From Paenibacillus arenilitoris (GTDB lineage Bacteria > Bacillota > Bacilli > Paenibacillales > Paenibacillaceae): 64,000 bases of DNA. Position 1 is the stretch's first letter. Each line of letters starts with the position of its first letter. Below are positions 41,069 through 49,685 of the stretch, piece by piece. The notes under the pieces were generated by a model. It did no database searches, had not been told where the DNA came from, and saw only the letters and a list, made by a program, of their open reading frames with translations. The stretch covers positions 50,660 to 114,659 of the forward strand of contig NZ_JACXIY010000028.1 in NCBI RefSeq assembly GCF_014705655.1, given 5' to 3'. The translations under genes were made by a program, and so were the position numbers.

Positions 41069-43012
41069 ATGACGAACAAAAAACCGTATTTGGTCGATGC
41101 CATCATCGGCAATTCCAAATTTCTCGCCTCGCTTGGCCGCACCGGCCGGATGTATCGCCTGTGGTGGCCGAACATCGATTTCCCGCAGCATGTCGATGCG
41201 GTTCGGACGGGGCTGCAGCGGGAAGGAGGTTCCGTCGCCTGGTTCGACGAGGAAGGCGGGGGCTGGACGCATGAAGCGGCCTATGTGCCCGCGACGAATA
41301 TTTTGCGCGTGCAGGCTCGGTCTGCGGCCGATCCGGTGAAGGTGAGCAGCCTGCACTTCGCCGTGCCGGGCGAAGACCTTATCGTGCGCGAGTATACGTT
41401 CACGAATGAAAGTGACGAGGCGGTTTCGTTCTCGTTTATTATGCATTCGTCGTTCCGGATCGGCGAGAACAAGCTGTACAATACGACGATGTTCAACGAA
41501 GCCGAAGACGCTTTGGTTCATTTTCGCCATCGCTATTATTTTGCGCTTTCGAGTGCAAACGTGTGCGCAGGCTATCAAGCGGGACTGGCATGGGAGGACG
41601 CGCAAGGCGGCGAGCTTGGCGGCTCGGTTATCGATATGAGGCCGGACGGCGCTTTGAAATGGAAGATCGACGGGCTTGCGCCCGGCGCTTCCGCCACGAT
41701 TCCCGTCTATATCGCGGCCGGCCATGACGAGGCCGGCGTCCTGCGGCAAATGCGGGCGGCGAAGCGCAAGCCGAGCTCCGAGTGGAGGACGGCGACGGAA
41801 AATTATTGGCGGACGTTTCTCGCGGCCGCGACGCCGTGCCCGCTGGACGATGCGGAAATCGCCGTGCTTTACGAACGATCGCTGCTCATGTTCAAGCTCA
41901 TGTCCGATGAAGCGACGGGCAGCATTATCGCCGCGCCTGAATTCGACGAAAACTTCTCCCGTTGCGGCGGCTATTCCTACTGCTGGGGCCGGGATGCCGC
42001 GTTCATTACGGCCGCGCTCGATAAAGCGGGACTTGGCGAGCTGTCCGACCGCTTCTATGCCTGGACGCTTACGGCGCAGTCGCCGGACGGCTCGTGGCAG
42101 CAGCGCCATTACCACGACGGCAGCCTGGCGCCGTCATGGGGGCTGCAGATCGACGAAGGCTCATCCATTCTGTGGGGGATGTGGCAGCATTATTTGGAGA
42201 AGAGGGACGGGAGCTTCGCCGAGAAGGTATGGCCGGCCGTCGAGCAAGGCGCTTCTTTCCTGATCGGGTTCCTCGATCCGGAGAGCGGGCTGCCAAGGCC
42301 GAGCATCGATCTGTGGGAAGAGCGCGAAGCCTCGCACACCTATTCGTCCGCCGCCGTATATGGCGGGCTGACGGCGGCGGCGAGCTTCGCCGGGCTGGCC
42401 GGCCGCGCGGATCTGGCCGCGGATTGGACGGCTGCCGCCGAACGGATATCGGCCGCGATCGTGGACGATTGCTGGAACGGTCAGGCGGGCAGCTTTTATC
42501 GTGGAGTGAATCTGACGGTTAAGCCCGCCAAATATGAGCAAGCGGTGGCTGCGGGCGCGGAAGGCTATGTCGCGGAGCTTGCCAAAGGGTACAAAAAGCA
42601 TGTGCTGAAGCATGATGCCGTGCTGGATATCAGCCTGCTTGGCCTCGCGGTCCCGTTCGGTGCGGTTCCCGCCGATCACGACTATATGCGCCGCACGGCG
42701 GATGCCGTGGAGCAGGCGTTGACCGTTCCCGGAGTCGGCGGCATCAAACGGTACGAGGACGACACCTACGTCGGCGGCAATCCGTGGATTTTGACGACGC
42801 TGTGGCTCGCCCATTACCGCATCCGGACCGGCAGCATTGACGAGGCGAAGCGGCTGCTGAAGTGGGCGATGGCGCACCGCACGGAGACCGGCCTGCTGCC
42901 GGAGCAAGTGGACAAAACGACGGGCGGGACGGCATGGGTCGTGCCGCTGACCTGGTCGCACGCGATGTTCGTCCTGACCGTCTTCATGCTCGCCGAAGCG
43001 GAGAGCGCCTAA
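41069..43012 (+). CDS. GH15 glucoamylase/glucodextranase-type enzyme
   Basis: 647 residues, no signal peptide, so intracellular. N-terminal beta-sandwich (about 1-250), then an alpha/alpha barrel with GH15 hallmarks: GGYSYCWGRDAAFITAAL, DGSWQQRHYHDGSLAPSWG, catalytic Glu in IDLWEERE and second Glu in GLLPEQVDK, then WVVPLTWSHAMFV. It would cleave glucose from the ends of imported maltodextrins. Starts 9 bp after the regulator stop, so co-transcribed. Confidence 0.9.
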   Translation: MTNKKPYLVDAIIGNSKFLASLGRTGRMYRLWWPNIDFPQHVDAVRTGLQREGGSVAWFDEEGGGWTHEAAYVPATNILRVQARSAADPVKVSSLHFAVPGEDLIVREYTFTNESDEAVSFSFIMHSSFRIGENKLYNTTMFNEAEDALVHFRHRYYFALSSANVCAGYQAGLAWEDAQGGELGGSVIDMRPDGALKWKIDGLAPGASATIPVYIAAGHDEAGVLRQMRAAKRKPSSEWRTATENYWRTFLAAATPCPLDDAEIAVLYERSLLMFKLMSDEATGSIIAAPEFDENFSRCGGYSYCWGRDAAFITAALDKAGLGELSDRFYAWTLTAQSPDGSWQQRHYHDGSLAPSWGLQIDEGSSILWGMWQHYLEKRDGSFAEKVWPAVEQGASFLIGFLDPESGLPRPSIDLWEEREASHTYSSAAVYGGLTAAASFAGLAGRADLAADWTAAAERISAAIVDDCWNGQAGSFYRGVNLTVKPAKYEQAVAAGAEGYVAELAKGYKKHVLKHDAVLDISLLGLAVPFGAVPADHDYMRRTADAVEQALTVPGVGGIKRYEDDTYVGGNPWILTTLWLAHYRIRTGSIDEAKRLLKWAMAHRTETGLLPEQVDKTTGGTAWVVPLTWSHAMFVLTVFMLAEAESA

Positions 43013-43124
43013 TACTGGCAGCAGCCGTCCGGAGCTTCCGGGGACTGCTGCTTTTTATTTCGGCGCCGGTCGGCGATCCTCGCCCCCCTTTTCACCGCCT
43101 CCGATTCCACCGCCTCATGATGCA

Positions 43125-43197
43125 ATAAGTGCGAATTCGCTCTTATCGCCTCCGCTAACTCGCCTTCTAGGCACAATAAGTGCGATATCGCACTTAT
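43125..43197. repeat. Pair of ATAAGTGCGA..TCGCACTTAT palindromes
   Basis: Two 22-bp palindromes at 43125-43146 (two imperfect positions) and 43176-43197 (perfect), centres exactly 51 bp apart. Same pair spacing as the larger arrays. The remainder of 43013-43357 is the dps promoter region. Confidence 0.85.
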
Positions 43198-43221
43198 CCA
43201 CCCAACCTCCGGCCGATTCGC

Positions 43222-43255
43222 TTGACAATCCCGCTCTTATTTGTAATAATTATAA
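43222..43255 (+). promoter_or_regulatory. dps promoter with PerR-like box
   Basis: TTGACA at 43222-43227 and an AT-rich -10 near 43244-43250, overlapped by TTGTAATAATTATAA (43241-43255), one mismatch from the PerR consensus TTATAATNATTATAA. Peroxide-inducible dps/mrgA genes in Bacillus are controlled this way. Confidence 0.75.
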
Positions 43256-43357
43256 ACAAGGAATTAGTCTAATAATTAAACATTCCGTTATTTTCCGCTT
43301 CAAGCGTATTTACGGTTCGTTTATGGCGCAGACTACCACTCAGAAAGGATGATGACA

Positions 43358-43795
43358 ATGCCGACTGTTCAAGATCATCTCAACTTGCAAATTGCGAACT
43401 GGAGCGTTCTTTATATTAAGCTGCACAACTTCCATTGGTACGTCAAGGGCACCCAGTTTTTCACGCTGCATGCCAAGTTCCAGGAATTTTACGAGGAAGC
43501 CGCGCTTCACGTGGATGAAATCGCCGAGCGGCTGCTGGCGCTGAAGGGCAAGCCGATCGCGACGATGAAGGACTATTTGTCGACCTCGAGCATTAAAGAA
43601 GCTTCCGGCATCGAGAACGCCGAGCAAATGGTCGATCAGCTGATCGCCGACTTCACCATCGTCATCGGGGAGCTGAGGGACGGCATGGAGGCCGCCCAAG
43701 CGGAAGGTGACGAGACGACGGCCGATATGCTGCTCGCGATTCATACGTCGCTCGAGAAGCACGTGTGGATGCTGAGCGCGTTCAACGGCCGATAA
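43358..43795 (+). CDS. dps: Dps-family ferritin-like DNA-protection protein
   Basis: 145 residues from ATG 43358 (AAAGG nine bases upstream). Four-helix Dps fold: ferroxidase residues in LHNFHWYVKGTQFFTLHAKFQEFYEE and HVDEIAERLLALKGKP; the C-terminal KHVWMLSAF is standard. It stores iron and protects DNA under peroxide stress; the PerR-like box fits. Symbol given for the family (MrgA/Dps). Confidence 0.93.
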   Translation: MPTVQDHLNLQIANWSVLYIKLHNFHWYVKGTQFFTLHAKFQEFYEEAALHVDEIAERLLALKGKPIATMKDYLSTSSIKEASGIENAEQMVDQLIADFTIVIGELRDGMEAAQAEGDETTADMLLAIHTSLEKHVWMLSAFNGR

Positions 43796-43817
43796 GGACC
43801 TGGTCGCAATCAAAAAA

Positions 43818-43867
43818 AATAACCCGCCGGGTTGCGAAGACACCTTCTTCGTCACCGGCGGGTTATT
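43818..43867. terminator. Bidirectional terminator between dps and the FAH-family gene
   Basis: AATAACCCGCCGG/CCGGCGGGTTATT, a 13-bp stem with A-run on the dps side and T-rich flank, between two convergent genes. Confidence 0.85.
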
Positions 43868-43886
43868 TCCGTTCCATATCAAACGA

Positions 43887-44519
43887 TCAAACGAGCTTAA
43901 CCGAACAGCTTCCCACGACATCGTCTCCCCATATCGCGAGCAGCCGGTCTTCGTCCTTCAGCGCGGCCACGCCGGCCGGCGTTCCCGTGTACAGGATGTC
44001 GCCCGCGCCAAGCCCGTAACGTTCCCCGACGTACCGGATCAATTCGGACACGCCGAACAGCATGTCCCGGGCGTTGCCGCGCTGCGCTTCGGAGCCGCTG
44101 CGCACGAGCACGAACTCCTTCTCCGCAAGCGCCGCGGCGCCCGGGTAAGGCAGCCAATTGCCGAGCGGCGCCGAGCCCTTGAAGCCTTTGGCCGCCAGCC
44201 AAGGCTGGCCCTTCGCCTTCAGCTTCGATTGCACGTCGCGCAGCGTCAAATCAAGGCCAAGCGTCATGCCGTCGACGCATAGGTCGGCATCCATGCCGGG
44301 CTCGTATGCGCGGCCGATGCGAAGCACGATCTCAAGCTCGAAGTGCACTTCGCCGACATCGCCGGGCAGCTCGATGACGTTGCCGTTCATCGGCGCGATC
44401 GCATGGGTCGGCTTCGTGAATACGAGCGGTTCGTCCGGCACCTCGTTGCCGAGCTCCAGCGCATGCAGCCGGTAATTCCGGCCGATGCAATAAATGTTCC
44501 GAATATCGCTTCCGTTCAT
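43887..44519 (-). CDS. Fumarylacetoacetate hydrolase-family protein
   Basis: 210 residues, catalytic domain only. Family segments: IYCIGRNYRLHALELGNEVPDEPLVFTKP, the metal-binding HFELEIVLRIG, GLDLTLRDVQ and GAGDILYTGTPAGVA. Members hydrolyse or decarboxylate 2-oxo acids (for example oxaloacetate decarboxylase or acylpyruvase); the substrate here is unknown. 58 bp downstream of the ABC-F gene, same strand. Confidence 0.9.
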   Translation of the reverse strand: MNGSDIRNIYCIGRNYRLHALELGNEVPDEPLVFTKPTHAIAPMNGNVIELPGDVGEVHFELEIVLRIGRAYEPGMDADLCVDGMTLGLDLTLRDVQSKLKAKGQPWLAAKGFKGSAPLGNWLPYPGAAALAEKEFVLVRSGSEAQRGNARDMLFGVSELIRYVGERYGLGAGDILYTGTPAGVAALKDEDRLLAIWGDDVVGSCSVKLV

Positions 44520-44577
44520 CCGTTATTCAACCTCCTTAATCGTTCATCCCGTTTACCGTCAAGGTCTGCAATGGGAT

Positions 44578-46521
44578 CTATTGCTTCTGCGCGGCGATCT
44601 GCTCCGCCAATTCGTTCAGCTCCGTCCAGCGGTCCATCAGCTTCTCGAGCTTCTCCTCCAGCCGCTGCTGCTCGGCGGCCAGCTCCTGCAGCCGCGCCGA
44701 GTCGCTGCTCGCTTCCTCCATGCGCTCCGCGATCGCCTGCAGCTCCGCTTCGGCATCCGCGATCCACCCGTCGATTTGCTCGAAATCCTTCTGGTCCTTG
44801 TACGACATCTTGAGGGCGCGTTCCCGGCCGGCGGGCTTGGCGCCGGCAACGGTCCCGCCCGGCTGACTAGCCGCAGCTTTGACGGCGGATGCCGGCGCGG
44901 CGCCGGCTCCGTCTCCTCCGCCCAGCTTCTCGACGAAAGCCTGATAATCGGAATAGTTGCCCGTATGGTGGGTGATAATGCCGTTTCCTTCAAACCCGAT
45001 CACCTTCTCGACCGTCCGGTCCAGGAAGTAACGGTCATGGGAGACGACGAAGACGACGCCGGGGAAGTCGTCCAAATAATCCTCGAGCACCGTCAGCGTC
45101 GCAATGTCGAGGTCGTTCGTCGGCTCGTCGAGGAGCAGGACGTTCGGCGCATCCATAAGGACGCGCAGCAATTGCAGCCGGCGCTTCTCGCCTCCGGACA
45201 GCTTCGAGATCGGCGTCCACTGCATCGCCGGCGAGAACAGGAACCGCTCGAGCATTTGGCCGGCCGAGACGGTCGTCCCGTCCGCCGTCTTCACCTGCTC
45301 CGCCCCTTCGCGGATGTATTCGATGACGCGCAGGCTCTGATCCATCTCCTCATGCTCCTGCGAGAACCAGCCGAGCTTCACCGTCGCGCCAAGCTCGACC
45401 GTTCCTTCGTCCGGCGCCAGCCTGCCGGCGATCAGCTTCAGCAGCGTCGACTTCCCGCTGCCGTTGCGGCCGACGATACCCACGCGATCCTCCGGTACGG
45501 CGATATAGCTAAAGTCGCGGATAAGCGTCCGGTCGCCGAACCGCTTCGTCACCCCTTCGAGCTCCACGATTTTTCGGCCCAGCCTGCTGGAGGCTACCGA
45601 TACGTCCAGCTTGCCGGACGCTTGCTTCGGCGCATCGGCCTTAAGCGATTCGAACCGGTCGATCCGCGCCTTCTGCTTCGTCGTGCGCGCCTTCGCGCCG
45701 CGGCGGATCCACGCCAGCTCATTCCGCAGCAGATTTTGCCGCTTCGCCTCCGACGCGGCCTCCCTCTCCTCGCGTTCGAGCTTCAGCTCGAGGAAGCGGC
45801 TGTAATTCGCCTGGTAGAAGTAAGCTCGGCCTCTATCAAGCTCGATGACGCGGTTGCTGACCCGGTCGAGGAAGTAGCGGTCATGCGTAATCATGAGCAG
45901 CGCCCCTCTCCGCTTCTGCAGCATTCCTTCGAGCCAGGCGACCGAGTCGTTGTCGATATGGTTCGTCGGCTCGTCGAGAATAAGGACGTCCGACGGCAGC
46001 AGCAGCGCCGCCGCCATGGCGACCCGCTTGCGCTGGCCGCCCGACATCGTCTCTACCTTCGCGTCGTAATCGTTGATACCAAGCTTCGACAGCGCCGTCT
46101 TCGCTTCGCTTTCCAGCTGCCAGGCATCCAGCTCGTCCATCCGCTGATTCGCCTTGATCAACCGCTCCTGAAGCGCCGCTTCATTCGGCTTCAGCTCGAT
46201 CGCTTCCAGCGCGGCGGCATAGCCGCGCACGGCGCGAAGCTGCGGCGAATCGCCGCCGAGCACATGCTCGAGCGCCGTCTCGCCGGGCGCGAATGCCGGG
46301 TCCTGCGCCAGCATGCGCACGGTCACGCTGCCGCCGACCGAGACCGTGCCCGAATCGGCCGGCGCAAGGCCCGCGATCACCTTCAGGAAGGTCGATTTGC
46401 CCGTTCCGTTCACGCCGATAATGCCGATTTTGTCGCCGTCCTCCACGCCGAACGTGACGTCCTCGAACAGCAGCTTCTCGCCATAGCTTTTCGTTATATG
46501 CTCAACCGATAATAAGTGCAT
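44578..46521 (-). CDS. ABC-F family ATPase (Uup/YfmR type)
   Basis: 647 residues with two ABC domains and no membrane segments. First domain: GVNGTGKST, MSGGQRKRVAMAAAL, LILDEPTNHID; second: GRNGSGKST, LSGGEKRRLQLLRVL, LLLDEPTNDLD. The linker between them is charged. The C-terminal ~90 residues are a coiled coil (EEKLEKLMDRWTELNELAE), as in Uup. ABC-F proteins act on ribosomes, some giving antibiotic resistance; the Uup type is housekeeping. Start ATG 46521. Confidence 0.92.
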   Translation of the reverse strand: MHLLSVEHITKSYGEKLLFEDVTFGVEDGDKIGIIGVNGTGKSTFLKVIAGLAPADSGTVSVGGSVTVRMLAQDPAFAPGETALEHVLGGDSPQLRAVRGYAAALEAIELKPNEAALQERLIKANQRMDELDAWQLESEAKTALSKLGINDYDAKVETMSGGQRKRVAMAAALLLPSDVLILDEPTNHIDNDSVAWLEGMLQKRRGALLMITHDRYFLDRVSNRVIELDRGRAYFYQANYSRFLELKLEREEREAASEAKRQNLLRNELAWIRRGAKARTTKQKARIDRFESLKADAPKQASGKLDVSVASSRLGRKIVELEGVTKRFGDRTLIRDFSYIAVPEDRVGIVGRNGSGKSTLLKLIAGRLAPDEGTVELGATVKLGWFSQEHEEMDQSLRVIEYIREGAEQVKTADGTTVSAGQMLERFLFSPAMQWTPISKLSGGEKRRLQLLRVLMDAPNVLLLDEPTNDLDIATLTVLEDYLDDFPGVVFVVSHDRYFLDRTVEKVIGFEGNGIITHHTGNYSDYQAFVEKLGGGDGAGAAPASAVKAAASQPGGTVAGAKPAGRERALKMSYKDQKDFEQIDGWIADAEAELQAIAERMEEASSDSARLQELAAEQQRLEEKLEKLMDRWTELNELAEQIAAQKQ

Positions 46522-46656
46522 GGGACAAACCTACTTTTTTCTAGAATGATGGCGCCGCCGACATGGCATTGGCACCACTCGTATCATACCACAAAACAAA
46601 CGCCCGCTTCACCGTCCATGCGCGAGTCCGCACCCGCCCGTGAAGCCGTCATGCCG

Positions 46657-46704
46657 CAAAAAAAAGGGCCGGCGCCCCGTCATTCCGATGACTTGGCGCC
46701 GGCC
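46657..46704 (-). terminator. Rho-independent terminator of fumC
   Basis: Minus strand: GGCGCCGGCC/GGCCGGCGCC stem, then CTTTTTTTTTGC, 20 bases after the stop codon. Confidence 0.9.
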
Positions 46705-46722
46705 TCCCCGCATGCGATCGCA

Positions 46723-48108
46723 TTATTTTTTGCCGATCATTTTCTCCGGACGTACGAATTCGTCGAATTGCTCCGAAGTGAGCAAGCCGCTGGCGATGGC
46801 CGACTCTCTGAGCGTCAGCCCGTTCTTGTGCGCGTTCTTCGCAATCGCAGCGGCGTTCTCATAGCCGATATGCGGGTTAAGCGCCGTTACGAGCATGAGC
46901 GATTGCTCCAGGTTGCGCTTGATCGCCGCTTCGTTCGGCTCGATGCCGACCGCGCAGTTGTCATTGAACGATACCATGCCGTCGGCCATAAGCGCGACCG
47001 ATTGCAGGAAATTATAGATGATGACCGGCTTGAACACGTTCAGCTCGAAGTTGCCTTGGCTTGCCGCCATTCCGATCGCCGTGTCGTTGCCGATGACTTG
47101 GCAGACGGCCATCGTCAGCGCTTCGCTCTGCGTCGGATTGACCTTGCCCGGCATGATCGAGCTGCCCGGCTCGTTCTCCGGAATCGTAATCTCGCCGATG
47201 CCGCAGCGCGGACCGCTGGCGAGCCATCTGACGTCGTTGGCGATTTTCATCAAGTCGGCCGCGAGCGCTTTGATCGCGCCGTGCGTGTACACGATTTGGT
47301 CGTGGCTCGTCAGCGAGTGGAACTTGTTCGCCGCCGTCACGAACCGTTTGCCCGTCAAAGCCGACACCTCCTCGGCCACCTTCACCGCGAAGTCGGGATG
47401 CGCGTTAAGCCCCGTGCCTACCGCGGTTCCGCCGAGCGCAAGGTCGCGCATCTCTTCGACGCTCTGCACGAGCATGGCTCGCGTCCTGTCCAGCATCGAA
47501 TACCAGCCGCTGATTTCCTGGCCAAGCGTGATCGGCGTCGCGTCCTGCAGATGCGTGCGGCCGATTTTGACGATATCGTTGAACTTCTCGGCCTTCGCGC
47601 GCAGCGTGCCGTTCAGCAGGTCCAGCGCCGGCAGCAGCCGCTCCTCCAGCGCAATGACGCCCGCGATGTGCATGGCCGCCGGGAACGTATCGTTCGAGCT
47701 TTGCGACCGGTTCACGTCGTCGTTCGGATGGATGCGCACGTCGCTTCCGCGCTCCGCAAGCAGCGCGTTCGCGCGGTTCGCGATCACTTCGTTGACGTTC
47801 ATGTTCGTCTGCGTGCCGCTGCCCGTCTGCCATACGACGAGCGGGAAGTGCTCATCCCACTTGCCGGCTACGATCTCGTCGACGACCTCGCCGATAACGG
47901 CCGATTTCGCGGCATCCAGCACGCCCAGCTTCTCGTTCGCCTGCGCGGCCGCTTTCTTGATATAAGCCATGCCGTAGACGACTTCGATCGGCATCCGCTC
48001 GCCGCTGATTTTGAAATTTTGCAGGCTTCGCTGCGTTTGGGCGCCCCACAGCTTGTCCGCGGGAACCTTGATTTCACCCATCGTGTCCTTCTCAATGCGA
48101 TAATCCAT
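46723..48108 (-). CDS. fumC: Fumarate hydratase, class II
   Basis: 461 residues, TCA-cycle enzyme interconverting fumarate and malate; iron-free homotetramer. Signature GSSIMPGKVNPTQSE, substrate-site segments TGSGTQTNMNVNEV, HPNDDVNRSQSSND, KIGRTHLQDATPI and GGTAVGTGLN all present. Full length. Single gene with its own terminator. Confidence 0.96.
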   Translation of the reverse strand: MDYRIEKDTMGEIKVPADKLWGAQTQRSLQNFKISGERMPIEVVYGMAYIKKAAAQANEKLGVLDAAKSAVIGEVVDEIVAGKWDEHFPLVVWQTGSGTQTNMNVNEVIANRANALLAERGSDVRIHPNDDVNRSQSSNDTFPAAMHIAGVIALEERLLPALDLLNGTLRAKAEKFNDIVKIGRTHLQDATPITLGQEISGWYSMLDRTRAMLVQSVEEMRDLALGGTAVGTGLNAHPDFAVKVAEEVSALTGKRFVTAANKFHSLTSHDQIVYTHGAIKALAADLMKIANDVRWLASGPRCGIGEITIPENEPGSSIMPGKVNPTQSEALTMAVCQVIGNDTAIGMAASQGNFELNVFKPVIIYNFLQSVALMADGMVSFNDNCAVGIEPNEAAIKRNLEQSLMLVTALNPHIGYENAAAIAKNAHKNGLTLRESAIASGLLTSEQFDEFVRPEKMIGKK

Positions 48109-48234
48109 GAATTGAACGTCTCCTTCATCCTATTGATTTGTCTATTACTCGCTCTGTTTCTGTTATAACGCTATTCCGGCCCGGAAGCAAGTTAACCGCC
48201 CGTCAAGCTTTGAAGATAGTACCAGATAAACAAG

Positions 48235-48260
48235 AAGTCACCTCTTAAGGTGGCTTTTTT
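48235..48260 (+). terminator. Orphan plus-strand terminator
   Basis: AAGTCACCT-CTTA-AGGTGGCTT followed by TTTTT, but no plus-strand gene lies upstream (fumC starts at 48108 on the minus strand). It may end a small RNA or be a remnant of a lost gene. Confidence 0.65.
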
Positions 48261-48352
48261 ATGTTCACAGTCCGCTGGCGGCCGGCCCACCGCTGACCGG
48301 CTCGAACGGATCGCGGACGCGGCGAAGCATCGTTGGTCGTTCACCTTTTTTC

Positions 48353-48389
48353 GTAAAAAAAGCCCCGACGGAGAAACTCCATCAGGGCA
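48353..48389 (-). terminator. Rho-independent terminator of the KDPG aldolase gene
   Basis: Minus strand: TGCCCTGATGGAG-TTT-CTCCGTCGGGGCT then TTTTTTT. It begins just inside the stop codon region at 48396. Confidence 0.9.
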
Positions 48390-48395
48390 CCCGCG

Positions 48396-49064
48396 TTACA
48401 GGCCTTTCGCTTCGCGGTACGCCGCGATATAGGCTGCCGCCTTTTGTTCGATCAGCGAGAAATCGCCCGTCTTCACGGCATCCTTCGTCAGGTCCGAGCC
48501 GATGCCGACCGCTACCGCGCCCGCTTTGACCCATTCCTTCAAATTGTCGAGCGAGACGCCGCCCGTCGGCATAATGTTCGCCTGCGGGAGCGGTCCTTTA
48601 ATGGAAGGAATGACGCTCGGGGAATACAGGTTGCCCGGGAACAGCTTCACGACGTCGACGCCGAGCTCGAGCGCGGTTTGGATCTCCTGGACCGTCATCG
48701 TGCCCGGCATGACCGGAATCGCGTAGCGGTTGCACAGCTTGATCGTATCGGCATTCAGCGCCGGAGCTACCACATACTCGGCTCCCGCCATAATCGCGGC
48801 CCGCGCCGTTTCCGGATCGAGCACCGTGCCGACGCCGATGATCGCGTAATCGTCGGCGTCCGGCGCCGCCGAGCTGGAATATTCCTTCGACAGCTGCTCG
48901 ATCGCGCGCAGGGCGAAGGGAACGGTCATCGTAATTTCGATCGCCTTGATGCCTCCCTTGATGGCGCGGCGGGCCATCTCCGCCACTTCCTCCGGCGAAT
49001 CGGCGCGCAGCACCGCGACGACGCCCGCTTCCGTCAGCTGCTGAAGCACTTTAAGCTTTTTCAT
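48396..49064 (-). CDS. eda: Bifunctional KHG/KDPG aldolase
   Basis: 222 residues, class I aldolase cleaving 2-keto-3-deoxy-6-phosphogluconate to pyruvate and glyceraldehyde-3-phosphate. Schiff-base Lys in DVVKLFPGNLYSPSVI; catalytic Glu in AIEITMTVP; GGVSLDNLKEWVKAGAVAVGIGS binds phosphate. Slight extension (SSSAAPDADD) in one loop. Not next to other Entner-Doudoroff or uronate genes here. Confidence 0.93.
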   Translation of the reverse strand: MKKLKVLQQLTEAGVVAVLRADSPEEVAEMARRAIKGGIKAIEITMTVPFALRAIEQLSKEYSSSAAPDADDYAIIGVGTVLDPETARAAIMAGAEYVVAPALNADTIKLCNRYAIPVMPGTMTVQEIQTALELGVDVVKLFPGNLYSPSVIPSIKGPLPQANIMPTGGVSLDNLKEWVKAGAVAVGIGSDLTKDAVKTGDFSLIEQKAAAYIAAYREAKGL

Positions 49065-49150
49065 TCGTCAGTCCCTCTTCCTATTTTGTTCATTTCGGTG
49101 CGAAAATGTTCTATCTATTACGCTCATTATATGCGCTATCTTGCGAATCT

Positions 49151-49468
49151 TCAATCGTTCTTCGTATAATCGATCTCCAGAAATTTCTCGACTTCCGTCT
49201 TCCAGCGCTCGTTCACGAACTGGACATGGAGAGGATGCTCGTTGTAGGCGTCATAGTCGGCCTGGCTGGCGAATTCCATGGCGAAGCCGTGATCGTATTC
49301 GTTTTTGGCGCTAACCTGCTTATAGACTTGAAAGTTCATTACGGTCGGAATGGACGTCAGAATGCGCTTCCCGTCCTCCAGAAACCGTCGCTCCTCCTCC
49401 GAACCCCGCTCGTGCTTCAAGCTGAAAATAACCGAATGCAAAATCCATTCCTTCGACTGCGCTGACAT
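49151..49468 (-). CDS. Dabb-domain (stress-responsive alpha/beta barrel) protein
   Basis: 105 residues from ATG 49468 (GGGAG eight bases upstream; ATG 49474 is too close to it). Dabb hallmarks: ILHSVIFSLKHE near the N-terminus and FAMEFASQADYDAYNEHPLHVQFV. These small dimeric ferredoxin-like proteins have mostly unknown roles. Confidence 0.88.
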   Translation of the reverse strand: MSAQSKEWILHSVIFSLKHERGSEEERRFLEDGKRILTSIPTVMNFQVYKQVSAKNEYDHGFAMEFASQADYDAYNEHPLHVQFVNERWKTEVEKFLEIDYTKND

Positions 49469-49685
49469 GTACATCGCTCCCTATTCTATGAAAATGGTTT
49501 GTTTTTAAAATAACATATTGTTGCAGGCGATTGAAATGGCCTGCGGATTATTGTCGGCGCCGCAGATTGGCGCAACCGGATGCTGCATTTCACCTTCGAC
49601 GAACCTGAACGTCACTGACATAGAGTTGTCAGGAGGAAGCCGGTATAATAGGGAAAAGCATACATTTCCGAGGAGGCTGCAGCGC

